DNA of 64,000 nt from Nematostella vectensis (lineage: Eukaryota > Cnidaria > Anthozoa > Actiniaria > Edwardsiidae), in assembly GCF_932526225.1 (NCBI RefSeq), contig NC_064041.1, positions 3,901,046 to 3,965,045 of the forward strand, read 5' to 3'. This document shows, in pieces, positions 32,856 to 45,700 of this stretch (its first letter is position 1; each line of letters opens with the position of its first letter). The notes beneath the pieces were generated by a model. It ran no database searches, had not been told where the DNA came from, and saw only the letters and a program-made list of their open reading frames with translations. The translations under genes were made by a program, and so were the position numbers.

Positions 32856-33314
32856 TTAGTTTGTATGTGTTCCGTTAAAAAGCTGCCATTGTAGGTGCTT
32901 TCTCATTGACTAGAGAGACCAACCATTACCGGTGCATATTCAGGGTGTGGACAGGGTGCGTGCACACACCCCATTGACTGCCAAAAAGTGGGTCATTTCT
33001 TATTAGAGAATCATCAAATGCTACCTTTTTTCCAGGTGATACCTATGACCGTCTCCCCACCCTCTCAACCAATCCTAGGTATGTGCCTGCATTATTATTA
33101 TTTTTTTTTTTACCTGGTCATTTTTTACTAGGTACACTGTGACACAGAAGCCATTTGGCATTAAAAAACAACAAAGTTGGTTCTATAAAAAAAGGTTGGT
33201 TTATGCTCAAGGGTTTTATTCCATGAAGTTATGCACATGGATGGACTTTATTTATTTTTTTTTTACTTGTGTACATAATGGTGTCCAATGTCCCATTGCT
33301 GTATAAAATGTGCT

Positions 33315-33396
33315 TTCCCAGCTAGCAGAGGCCTCTTTTCTTTGTATTTCGCTAGGCTGATGAGCGAAATACAATGTCGGCCTCTGCTAGCAGGGA
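33315..33396. mobile_element. Short hairpin, CCTGCTAGCAGAG family
   Basis: GCTAGCAGAGGCC and TGTATTTCGCT on the left are mirrored by AGCGAAATACA and GGCCTCTGCTAGC on the right, leaving a loop of under ten bases. Larger relatives are at 41791-41946 and 62574-62737. Confidence 0.8.
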
Positions 33397-33779
33397 AGAA
33401 ATGTGCTCTGCAGTATGAGATGTATTCTCACTTGCTTAGTTCCTTGCAATCTCAGGCCAATGAAAGAACATATGAAACACTTGAGAAAAAGTCAGCCATT
33501 TTTAGCAGGTTGCTACTGCAACAGTGTTTATCTTCAGTGAAAAGATTTCCTAAAGGCTGTCTTCAATGTGTGTCACTTTCAGACTTATAGTCAGTTCTTT
33601 GAGCAGTGGGGCTCATTCACTTAGTAAGTGAACCATTTATTTTCTATGAGATATATTATTAACTTTGTTTAGTAAAGTGGTGAAGCTGGAGGTTCTTTGA
33701 ACCTCTCCTGGCTACTGGATAATAGCCTTGTGTCTAGCTGCCGTGTCATTTCTTGAAGATGGTATTCAAAACCATATAC

Positions 33780-34060
33780 CAGGCCCGTACCCAGGCCGAA
33801 GTTCTGGTCGGTTCTCAATAGACATGCTATTTGTAGACCAAAACTATAAAGCATAAGTTAGATCAGTCTGGTATGTAGCCAAATTCGACAATAAACATTC
33901 CTAATAATACTGCAAAGGCATAAAAAAAACTTTTTTTGTTTTTTCGGGGGTGGTCAGATCCTTTAGGGAACTATCCCCCCCCCGATGCAGAAAAAATTAG
34001 GTCCACTTTTTCAGATTTAGCACCCCCCCTCCCCAAGAAAACTTCTGGGTACGGGCCTGT
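33780..34060. mobile_element. MITE with CAGGCCCGTACCCA ends
   Basis: CAGGCCCGTACCCA at the left is the exact reverse complement of TGGGTACGGGCCTG at the right. Non-coding interior. Confidence 0.75.
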
Positions 34061-34689
34061 GAACATCAAAACCAGTTTTTGCTTGCTCAAAATCTTGATT
34101 GCTTTTTTGAATGAAAACAGACTTTTAACCCATTGACTCCTGGCTTTTTTTGAGCTGAACTTACAAAAAACAGACTGAAAACAGATACCTCCCCCCTAAA
34201 CTGAGTTTTATACAGCCCGTCAAAGTCAAACACAGCTGCACCTAGTCAGCGGTATCCAAGCTTTCCAACAGTGCTTTGCGGTCCCCACTTTTAATCCCTC
34301 GTCGTTGTGCTGAAGCCAGCACAAGTTGATCCTTGCTTGTATTTTTCATCAAAAATACAGCTATGAGCATATTAGGAGAGTGTCTCAAGACATCATGAAG
34401 TCCATTGGGGCATAATTGAGTGCTTTGCTTATGGATATTTGCAAGCAAAGGTGGATTCATGATGATTTTTTCTTGTTTGGCTTTGCCTGGATGAGAAAAT
34501 AATTTTCTAATGAATCACCACAGCTCTCCTAAATGCTGTCTTTCTGAAACCAAATTGATTCCAAAATTGTTTACACTGCTATTCTGGGTCTGTATGACCT
34601 GGAATTGATTTGTTTGGCTTTGGGGTGAAAAGACTTATAAAAAAACATCTGACTTTGGGGAGAGGAGTGTTGACTGGCCCTCCCCTCGT

Positions 34690-34816
34690 GAATTTTTCCC
34701 TGGATCTCCCAGAATGCTTTGCAATCTGTAAAGGCATCTTGGTGGTTTTACAAGCCTTCAAGGAGTGGACATTATGTTTTGAGGCCATGGAAATGAACCT
34801 GGAGGATCAGAATAAA
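34690..34816 (+). CDS. Possible isolated exon, weakly CBM20-like
   Basis: An open segment (LPECFAICKGILVVLQAFKE...) ends at a plausible donor (AATAAAG/GTATCT). FAIC followed by W and A spacing recalls the CBM20 domain that precedes the catalytic part of vertebrate GPCPD1. I could not find the connecting exons, the resemblance is weak, and it may be chance. Confidence 0.2.
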
Positions 34817-35367
34817 GGTATCTATTTGTGTCTAGAGCTGTGTTTGCTGATCTCTCTCCCTTGTGTGGTATTTTGAGCGTTTTACTGAGAGGGGTGATTC
34901 TGCTTTTCTTTCCTTGTTCGATTTGAAATTTGTCAAAGAACCTGTGCTATTATTTGGCTTAAGAGGAGTTGCCAACACCTTGGCTGGATGCATATCTTCA
35001 AGACCATTTATCCCTTAGACTGATGCCTGAGTATCTTCATCTTGTTGTGTTTATTTTGCATTTATGATTTTTTTGAGTTGTGGGTACTTCCCAAAGCCGG
35101 CACAGGCCGGTTGAGGGGTCAATGTGTTAATGCACTATAAAGTTTTTTAGAAATAGAGGTGAGGTTCTTGAGCATATAGATGTTTAGTCAGGCCGCAAAC
35201 ATATTTATGCCCGCGAACCTCAACTTTATTGCTATAATAACTCACATGAGGCCCAAACTCGGTGAAAAGCTTATTTTTGAATGTTTGACGCCTATGGGGC
35301 TTTCTTTGGTCGTAGTGGTCTGTCGAGGTCTGACTATCTTTTCTCATCTTATTATCTATTGCCAGTG

Positions 35368-35673
35368 TTATAAAATAACACATATTTGTGATGCTGCATC
35401 ATTGCTTTTCGCATGTGTGACGTGAATTGCTTCTGCTTCATTGCTGGGCCCGGCACCACTCGTATTTCCAACGCTTCCAAAATTAGTTCCTTGCCCTTTC
35501 TCAAAGTCATGTTCTTGTTGTAGTCTAATTAGCGCTGGTACAGTCTCCCGTTGCCAAGCTATCGCTAAGTGTTTGTCACCGTCTACCAGTTCTCTGTAGA
35601 TCACCAGGCATGTATCTTCATAGCGCTGATAAATGAACTTTTGTAGTTCTGAGCCCGTTTTACGTCTTGTCAT
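35368..35673 (-). CDS. Small hypothetical protein ending in a CAAX-like CVIL
   Basis: A 101-residue frame starting MTRRKTGSELQKFIYQRYED, with a helical charged N-terminal half, a Gly/Ser/Asn-rich stretch, and the C-terminus QICVIL. A terminal CVIL fits a geranylgeranylation (CAAX) motif, which would put the protein on membranes. No splice donors are needed. I do not recognise the family, and a chance frame is possible, though composition looks protein-like. The start lies in a likely promoter region from which GPCPD1 may run in the opposite direction. Confidence 0.4.
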   Translation of the reverse strand: MTRRKTGSELQKFIYQRYEDTCLVIYRELVDGDKHLAIAWQRETVPALIRLQQEHDFEKGQGTNFGSVGNTSGAGPSNEAEAIHVTHAKSNDAASQICVIL

Positions 35674-36746
35674 CTATGGCCGTTGTCAGAGATGTTAGAA
35701 ATGGCGACATTTCGGATATGATCAATGGCGGCCATTTTATGTCTTGTCCGTGTGATCGAAGCGCTTCAAATGTTCAAAACGTCCAACCAAGCAAAATATG
35801 GAATCTTTTAAAGGCCAAATCCACCATTTACCTAATAAATATATGCGAAGTAAATAACAATACAGTGCTTTTGTCGTCAGTGTCGCAAATGATGCGAGCA
35901 ATCACCTCTGTTTACAACGTTACTCGACTTGAAATTTAGGAGGGGAGGGGAGGGTGGATGAAAAGCACTTCTTTGTGTAAAATGTAGTTTTTCTTTGATA
36001 CCCATTTACTCAAAACACGAATTTAATAAAATTAAAACCGAGTTATTTTGTAAAAGTCGCAAATATATTAAAGGTAAGATCTTGAGTTTCTTAAAAAAGC
36101 AAGTTCCACCTAACCCCCCCTCCCCGCCCAACTGTTTTTGGTGACGAGCCCGCGGTCGCAAACTAAGTACTTGGGAAAGATATCCTCTATCTTTGCGATC
36201 CACGACAATTCTGAGCATTTTAAGTTCGGAGGTTAAACGGCATGGTGTTATAAATACAAGGTACGTACAATTCCTTATCTCTATCAGCTCGTTACAAAAT
36301 TTCGTTTTGTACGGGTTGTAATCTATATTTACTTATGTTTTTTTTTACGTGATGGCAAATTTGTTGTTTAGCTTATAAGCTTAATTAATATTTATGACGG
36401 CCAATGAACCAAGAATTTTCTTATATTTAACTTTGAAGCCATCATAGCTTTATAGTCGAATTGGAAGTGCATTGTATATCTACATGCTGAGCCTTGTGAC
36501 CTCTAATAACTTGTAGTTCTTTAAAGGTCACTTTTAATCAGTTTATGCAGTCACAAAAACCTTATGAGTACCTGTTAGAAGACGTTAGAAAACCTAGTGC
36601 GATGTTTTTTTCGTATCATCAAATGATATATTTGGCTACTGTAAAGTCGATTTGTGACTTGCTTGCTATTTGCCAAGGACCAAATGTGCTCCTTAGACCA
36701 AGATATTTCTGTTCTTGTAGGATTAAAAATCCTTTTATAAGAAGCC
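35674..36746. other. Probable promoter and 5' region of GPCPD1
   Basis: No confident coding exon. A plus-strand 90-codon frame at 35667-35939 lacks recognisable features. GPCPD1's untranslated first exon, or missing N-terminal exons, should lie here or further upstream. Confidence 0.4.
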
Positions 36747-39700
36747 ATGGAATGTGGGTCAATCGAAGTCCAACTGCACTTCCACAATGCTGATGGGTAC
36801 CCTGTGGAGATATATGGTGATACAGAACACAAGTCCTACATCATCCGAGTGGAAACTAGAGACTTATATAATGATGCCAGCAATCCTGCCAAGGTGGGAA
36901 CTAGGGTCATTAAGATCCACAACACTGCCAAGACGATGACGTCCCACACGTGTTATATTGTGCATCCACTCTTGCCGGCATTGTGTACTGTTCATGCTTT
37001 TTCACGTCCTCTCTTGGCCTGTGCACTGGCAAAAATCAGTGTGCGCATGCAATCGATCATGTGTGAGGTAGCGTCCTCTTGCTGGCGTCATGGATCTAGA
37101 TCACTACTATGTAACCTTCTATAGGAAGTATTAAACCTGAACTTAGGGTGGGGGGACTGGGCAGGGAGATAGTTGAGCTTTTTCTCAAATTGATATTTGC
37201 AGTTAATACCGTTGTCAAATTTATAAACACAGGAAGTTTAGCTATACTTGGAATACAGTTTTTTGATATTTGTGTTTTGAAATAAGCACGAAAACTGGAT
37301 CATTACATTGTGTTTAATACAAAAATTTTCCTCTCTTATTATTTCCGGACTGCCTGTATTTTTCAGATGGCTGAATAAGCTAGAAAACTAGGTAGCTAGT
37401 ATGCATCCGACTTGGGTTTTACATTGACAGGACAAATTGTGGACTTAACAAAAATTGTCAACACATGAAAGGGTTGCTTATATATTTTGCAGACAAATGC
37501 CAGGGTTCTCTGTGTTGACTCAACTGTTTCTTGTAAAGTGTGTGTTATTATTGATCATGAGTCTTTATTTTTTTTTAGCAATCTGGCATCAATGAACAAG
37601 TTAAGCTTAAGGTATGACTACAGTACTTGTATTATTGAAGAGGGAAAGTTAATTATCCCATCAACAAGATTTTTAGCTTTTTCTGCCACGTAATGTTAAA
37701 AACATTTCTTGAATTTCTTTGTATCTCTGTATCTTTGATCGTTATCAAGATCCATCCCAGTTTCCATTGTGTCTTGTCTTTCTATCCTCAAAGTGAGGTG
37801 TTTTTTAAATATCTTAGTCATTTTTATTATGGCATTATTAGATTTTTGTTTACTTGTTGATTGTTTGTGCTGCTTTAGGTTCTAGAGGGATTTGACTGCT
37901 TAGAGGCTTCAGGGGAGGACAGTGAGCACCAGCTAACTGATGCAAACTTTCTCACATTCTCCACAATGACAAAAAATCTGTCAAACTTGGTAAGAAGACA
38001 GACTCTAGGGGAGGGGACCCTCCATAAAAGTAGACAAGGAAGATTTTCCCCTTCTTTAAAAAATATATATATTTATAAAATATATATGTATAAAATAATA
38101 TGTGTGAAATTCTACCAGCTGCTATCTATTAGGGGCTGTTCAAAGATTCTTTCAATTCTGCTATCCTCCAGGGATTCTCATCATTATCCAATAGCAACCA
38201 GACTTTAAGACTAGATGACAGTAATAAAAAGTTGTCAGAAAAGAGATGTGCCTATCACCTCCATCTGTTTTAAAGGGGGAGTCTCCCACCCTCACTGGTG
38301 GTTGAGAAACACTTTTTACAAAAAAAATTTGGAGCCTAAGAGTTGACACCATTTGGGCAATACATATGTCAGATACACACATGTCTTTTGTTGCAATAAA
38401 TTCCTGAGGGGACTGTTACAGACCTTACTGATTTAATTATTTCTTGCCATAGAACAATACATAAAGGACATGATGATTATTAACAAACTATGACCATTCC
38501 AATACAGGCTCTTTGTATTAGCATATTCACTCCTGGCCATACTAGTACCGACCCTACCCTGGTTGGTAAAGGCTATGTCACTGCTGCATACTTGACAGGC
38601 AGTATAGGAAGAATCACAACAACAATCAACAACTCAACAGGATTCCCCATTGGACATGTTAAAGGTTTGTATTGGAAAAAAGATAAGACCTATTTTATTC
38701 ATAGGTGCCAAATCGCCACTTCCAGCTTCCAGTACACTACCTACCGGGGGGGGGGGGGGGGGGGGAAGGGGTTCTCCATAATCTGTGTTTGGTTCCAAGT
38801 TTGCTATGTTATTGGTAAAAACAGTACCCAGGGAACCAGATGCTAGAATACCTTTTCAGGCTTCGGGCGAGTTTTCCAGACATGCTTATTGGATTAATTT
38901 CAAACCAGCAGTCTTGCCAGATGCCACTAAAGACCTGACATACAGTGATTTAACCGGATGTCGGGTCTCTGGTTTCCAGGGTTTGAAAATGGGAATAAGG
39001 CAATGATTTGTGAAATTGTTTGTCTTTGACTTTATCCCACCTAAATCGTGATTTGAAACCTTGAAATTCTTGACAATACTATTAAAAATTTTAAGTGTCT
39101 GGTCTTCTAGTTTCTATTTCACATTCCGCCTTGATATTTGATATTGGTTTGGACATTCCAAAATTAAACTCTGTAAATGAACTTATTTATAAAATTTCAA
39201 AAAATTGTTCCATAATTTGTGATTGCTACCCCCCCTCTCCCCTCGAACCTCTATACCTGTGTTATCCTATAGGCAACCAGTAGGTAGTTGTCATGCAACT
39301 GGCCACTAGGCAAACAATTTGACTGGTGTTTGTTTATTGGTTATGTCCCAGTGAAGGCATGATATTGACTGATGTTTGTTCATTAGTTGGTTATGTCCTG
39401 GTGAGGGCGTGGTCACTTCCAGAAGGCGCTTCTTATCACCCCTCTGAGTCCATTGAGAAGAGCATGTCTGGCCCGTTCTTGTGTGGTCACAGGGGAGCTG
39501 GCGAATCTTTTAATACTACAACGTGAGTGAGAGTGATTATGAAACCCTTTCACCTCATCTCTTTAATAAAATTTGTCATTCCCGAAGGGATTTATGTCAC
39601 CCTACAGAGGGAATTAGAAATTCCGGGAATTGGGTGGTTAAAAACTTTTTGGTTATAGTATTCAAGGTATGGATTCTTGAGTCACACATTTTCCATTTTC

Positions 39701-42700
39701 TGTTTTTTGGCTCAACCGAGTAGCCTGCGTAGCAAGCGCAAAGAGCTGGGAAAGATGAAGATGCCAAACAGAGCAAAAACACCTTATCTGTTGTCTAAAC
39801 TACCTTTTCTGTTTCTGCACCCGACTTCAATTTTATTTTTATCCTTCTGCTTTATTTGCCTTACAGCGAGACCTGTAAAACCTTGAACAGTTGATATATG
39901 TATGGAATCGCTTGTTTTGACCAATCACATGCGAGATATCCAGACAGCCAAATAGGAACATGTCTCAACAAGTCTCAGCGCCAAAATCCTTGCTTTTGAT
40001 TCATCACAAGACGATAATCATTCCACGCATATTTTTGGTTTTACTGGTCGGACTGTAAGTTTTCTTATTGGTTTTACCCTGCGACCCAAACAGATGTCTT
40101 GTAAGAAGTCTTATTTAAAGCACAGCAACAGTGTCTAATAAAATGTCAACCCTAAGAGTTACTTATTTAATAGTGGATATTATTGTGTTTGAATTTCTCA
40201 TTTGTTTTACACAGACCTTCAGAATTTCCAGAAAATACAATAGCGGCATTTAAAGCAGCAAAATCGCTGGTAAGCAAAACTTCTTATATTAACTATGCAA
40301 CTTTTCAGGGTGTTCGCTTTGTTGAGTATTCGTCTTTCTCAGGGTGTTCACTTTGTTGAGTATTCGTCTTTTTCAGGGTGTTCAATTTGTCGTGTATTCG
40401 TCTTTCTCAGGGTGTTAACTTTGTTGAGTATTCGTCATTTTCTGGGTGTTCACTTTGTCGAGTATTCGTCTTTCTCAGGGTGTTCACTTTGTTGAGTATT
40501 CGTCCTTCTCAGGGTGTTCACTTTGTTGAGTATTCGTCTTTTTCAGGGTGTTCACTTTGTTGGGTATTCCTCTTTCACAGGGTGTTCACTTTGTTTAGTA
40601 TTCGTCTTTCTCAGGGTGTTCACTTTGCTAAGTATTTGTCTTTTTCCGGGTGTTCACTTTGTCGTGTATTCGTCTTTCTCAGTGTGTTCACTTTGTTGAG
40701 TATTCGTCTTTCTCAGGGTGTTCACTTTGTTGAGTATTCGTCTTTCTCAGGGTGTTCACTTTGTCGAGTATTCGTCTTTTTGCGGATGTTCACTTTGTTG
40801 AGTATTCGTCTTTCTCAGGGTGTTCACTTTGTCGAGTATTCGTCTTTTTGCGGGTGTTCACTTTGTTGAGTATTCGTCTTTCCCAGGGTGTTCACTTTGT
40901 TGAGTATTCATTTTTCTCAGGGTGTTCACTTTGTTGAGTATTCGTCTTTCTCAGGGTGTTCACTTTGTTGAGTATTCGTCTTTCTCAGGGTGTTCACTTT
41001 GTTGAGTATTCGTCTTTCTCAGGGTGTTCACTTTGTAGAGTTTGATGTCCATGTGACCAAGGACCATGTGCCCGTCGTATTTCATGATGACACAGTCAAG
41101 TTATCCGTAGAGGTACAGTACTCTTCAAATTTCGAGGCCAAGGTCATCACCATAAGCAACCCATTGTTCAGGATCTATCTCTCTAAGTTGTGAAATATAA
41201 ATAAGATGCCTCCTTGAAATGTTTCTTTAGCAACACACGTATAATTTCCACTACCGAACAAATTGCTTCTACGTATTTGCTTATTCATATAAAGCAGATG
41301 TTCGAATGAAATAAGAAGCCTTCATCACCCCCACATTTTTCAACATTAATAGGCTAACTATACAGGGTGTTTATGGTACGTCAAACCTGTTTTTTTAAGT
41401 CTATGTATTTATGCAGCACTCTTGTTTTTTCAGACTTCAAATCAAAAGTTTGCCATTGATTTTGAGATCCCGGTGAAAGACCTCACATTTCAACAGACAA
41501 GACATGTTAAGGTAACTGTGGCTTGATCCTAAACTATTAGATAACTGTGACCAACGTTTATAACATCAATAGCTCTAGGAAAATCAATCAACACAAGGCT
41601 GGAATGAGATGTTTTCCATCCTTCGCCGGTGCTTTGAAATGCTCGAAACGTCAGTCAGCTAATCGGCTTTGCAAAACATAACATGCAGCCTTGATTTATT
41701 CCCCTGATTTCGCCCCCCCCCCCCCCCCTTCACAGACTACCTCCTCCTTATTCTAACTAACAGCTTGTTTGTAGTTTTTTATATACAGTACCCTGCCAGC
41801 AGAGCCTCCATCCTGTTTGTATCAGTTCACTTATCCGTGTCGCGTGTCTGTTATTTCACGTTCTCGTTTGTTTGTGAAAGAACAGAGACGCGACACGGAT
41901 AAGTGAACTGATAGAAACAAACAGAAAGAAAGCTCTGCTAGCAGGGTATTTTTCATATAGAGTTATTCGGTGAATTTTGTTTTTAAATATTTGGGGTCCT
42001 GTGGCAAGCGTGAAGGCCGAGGTGCATCATTTCCCAATAGCCAGCTAGCAGGCTATAGTCATACCATCATCAGCTGTAATCATGTCAGATTAACATATTT
42101 ACCCCTGATCCACTGTGTCAGAAGCCCTCGCAAAAAGGGGTCTATGATTTTATAGCACATTACATAGCACCTAAATTGCCTTTCATTGAGAACCTCCATT
42201 AAGCGGCCGCATTAGGCGGTCCTGAGGGTAGCTACCCTCCTGCAAAGTGCTTTTTGAGTCGCTCGTTTCAATTTCTCCATATCAGCATAGGAAACAAGCG
42301 ACACAAAAAGCTCTCCGCAGGAAGGTGAAGGGTAGCCGCTTGATGGAGAAACCACTGTATGTTTACTGGGTCCTGTAGTATGCCTTGGTTTGTTGTGTAA
42401 TTAAATTTAAACTTTCCGACAAGTTTCCATAAACCCTCGGTGTATGTTTTCTCCAATAATGGGCAAGTTTATACCCTATTTCAGTCACACATGCACCTTG
42501 TGGTTTTTGTTTCCGAGTAGGGAGCTGTTTCGCAGTTAAGGTACAGTAATGCTAGCAGCAAAATCGTACAACTTTTGTGGCAGCATTGCTGAAAAAAAGT
42601 TTTTAAGTGAAGTTGCGCATTTTCCTTTCGGCGAACCAATTTTTGTCACAGCAAGTTTTTTGTTGCAAGTTGAACAAGTTTGCTGCAGTAAGTAGAAGGG

Positions 42701-45700
42701 TTCTATTTTTTGCAACAAAACTCGGAGATGTAGCCCGTATTACTACATCAACCCAACTTGTCTCGCAGCAAAAAGACGTCAAGCATACTCAAGCAGTTGC
42801 AAAAATGTTTGTGATTGGTTGAAAGAAAGTCACACATCGGTGTCACGGAGCAAAAAGATCGCAGATCAACAGCAAGAACAAGTCTATCCTATGCTGCGAC
42901 AAAAGTTTGTGCGCCGGTAGTAAAACGCGCAACATTGCGAGTGCTGCCACAAAAGTTGTACGATTTTGCTGCTCGTATTACCGTACCTTTACAAAGGCTG
43001 TTAGACCGCCAACCAACGAGAAAGCTCCCAAAAGCATTTGGCACCAAAAAGTAGGCAAGCGATACATACCCAAATGCAAAGTAAAAAAACAACAACGCAA
43101 AGCTCAAAAACGATTGAAACATTTAATTGTTGGCTTTACAAACATCGGTATTTTCTCGGTGAGGTTAGCAAGAAAAGAAAGGCAATCCGCTACAGGGGCA
43201 TTGCCAGGGGGTGCCCTAGGGGGGTGGCCCAGGGGGGCCGCCCTCCCCCCCTTTCCCTCTCTAGCAGCCAAAAATACAGCAAATGTATGAGACATTATCT
43301 AAAACACAAGATGAAATGCCTTGAAAGGGCCTTCTGGGCCCCCTTCTGTTAAAATCCTGGCTACGCCGCTGCACTATGATATTCTTTTGGTTGTGACCAG
43401 TCTGATACCAGGTGACAGATGGAATTGGAAGAATTCATGATTGATGTCTCCACCAAAAGCGATTGCTACTAGTAAATGAAAGGCACTGGGTGCACGTGTG
43501 ACTGAAAACGGGTGTAATACGTTTGATTTGATTCAATTGAAGGTCTGGCAACGAAGTGTAGTTTTGGACGATCCGGAAAATGACAGCGTTATAGATGGTA
43601 AGGAACCAAGCTTTGTCAACTTTAGGCAGTGCTGTGTGGTACAGTATATACAGTAGGGTGGTTAAAAAAATTAAAGGGGGAAATGACAGCGATATAGATG
43701 GTAAAGAACCAAAGTTTGTGAACTTTAGGCAGTGCAGGGTGGTACAGTATATAGAGTAGGGTGATAAATAAATAAAAGGAGGGAAAAACCAGCTATATAA
43801 ACAGAAAGGAACCAAGCTTTGTCAACTTTAGGCAGTGCGGGGTGGTACAGTATATAGGGCAGGGTCGTAAATAAATAAAAGGGGGGAAAAGACAGCAATA
43901 TAAATGGTAAGGAACCAAAGTTTGTGAACTTTGGGGAGGTGCAGTAGTGAGTTTTTTTTATAAAAATTATTTCCGGAGGTTCATTTGTAAGTTTTAGCTG
44001 ATATTCTTCTAATGCTAAAGAGTAGTCTAGGAAAAATTTTTTTTAAAGGAATCTATATTTTATCTTATCCAAGACTGAATAGTCTTTTCCAGTAGCTAAT
44101 CAAGGAGTTTTGATGGTTATTCTTACAGGAATTTCCTTATTCTTCTTTATGGTTCAAAGCAAAAACTCGGCTCATCTTAGATCCGCTCATGAAAATTGCT
44201 AGATATTATTTAAAATTCTAGATATTATTAATAATGTTGTCATTATTTTCTCGTGGTTTTAGGTTTTACAGACAAGGTTGTTGCCGAAAAAGCTCTCTTC
44301 AAAGACCCCTTGAAAAGACACCACGAAAAAAGTTTGTTCCCGACACTCAAAGAGGTACATGTGTATAGAGCTAGAAACACGTGTAGGAACATAATCATCT
44401 TCCAAGTACCAAGTGTGAAAAAGTATCCTTTTCCATCGGCTGATTTGAGGAAGGCAATGCAATATTTTCGATTTAATTTGGTAAAAAGGAGTAAACTTTG
44501 TTTTCAGATGGTTATTTCGAGATTTTAACTCAATTGCCTTCCAATATTACATGAAAACAAAGGGGTGGCTGACATGGGCACTTTAAGGTCTATCCTATAT
44601 TCCTCTCAAAATAAGGAACAATCTTTGTCATCCTAGCAAAGTCCCAAGTATGAAAAAGGTATTATCCCCAGAAACGGTTTATAATTTTTTTTTTATAATG
44701 CATGTAAAGTTGACAAATATTTTTTGAAAATAAACATTATATAAGTAGCTACAATACTGAAAGACACCAAAATATGAAGGAGTGAATGATATTATTTGTG
44801 AATGATATTATTTGTATGTCATGGTAATTGATTGTGGTAAGGTGGCAACAAATTTGTAAAGGTAAATTATAATAACCTAAATTAGAATCACACTAAATTC
44901 TCAATACACGCTTTTTATATAAAAAAAACTGGAGAAAAAATGGCATTGCAAAACGACGAACGAGAATACGATAAAAATAAAAAAGGAGGGCAGATGAATT
45001 AGTCTTGGAGTGTCCAGGTTTCTGGAGTATTTATACTTGCTAAACAGCTGAATGATTTTCCGTGTGTTTCGCAGGCGTTTCTAGAAGTTTCAAGTGAAAC
45101 TGGGTTTTTCATTGAGGTGAAATACCCTATGGAGACCACGGTAAGAGTTCAGTTACCCTTACAAAAAGGAATGGGAGGGGAGGTGTCAATTAAACTTTTT
45201 TCGGCACTGGAACGCCATACCAACCCATATATTTATTGTATTAAAAGCATCTATTGTACGGGAGAAATACCACCCTCATGACGCCTTACAGAGTTTGAGA
45301 TCTCAGCCTTGGCTTTGCCTGGTGGCTTCCCTAGAGGGGGGGTGGTGGTTATCAGCCCCTGTTTGTGTCTAGGGGCGCCGTCAAGGGTCTGTAACCCTGA
45401 CCATGGGTCTAGGGGTGCCGTCAAGGGTCTGTTACCCTGACCCTGGGTCTAGGGGTGCCGTCAAGGGTCTGTTACCCTGATCCTGGGTCTTGGGGTGCCG
45501 TCAAGGGTCTGTTACCCTGACCTGGGTCTAGGGGTGCCATCAAGGGTCTGTTACCCTGACCCTGGGTCTAGGGGTGGCGTCAATGGTCTGTTACCCTGAC
45601 CCTGGGTCTTGGGGTGCCGTCAAGGGTCTGTAACCCTGACCCTGGGTCTAGGGGTGCTGTCAAGGGTCTGTAACCCTGACCATGGGTCTAGGGGTGCCGT

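Larger units (their letters stand above)
32856..35367. other. Gene-poor stretch with transposon relics
   Basis: Contains the MITEs at 33315-33396 and 33780-34060. A minus-strand frame at 34242-34460 (72 codons, MNPPLLANIHKQSTQLCPNG...) is of unknown origin and may be a relic of a larger element. One weak exon candidate is listed separately. Confidence 0.45.

Noticed and set aside
35667..35939. 90-codon plus-strand frame MSSMAVVRDVRNG
   Set aside because: No domain, no splice support, and it sits in a likely promoter; retained only as a region note.
40295..40937. Repeat frames such as GVHFVEYSSFSGCSLC
   Set aside because: Translation of duplicated splice acceptors; intronic unless RNA shows otherwise.
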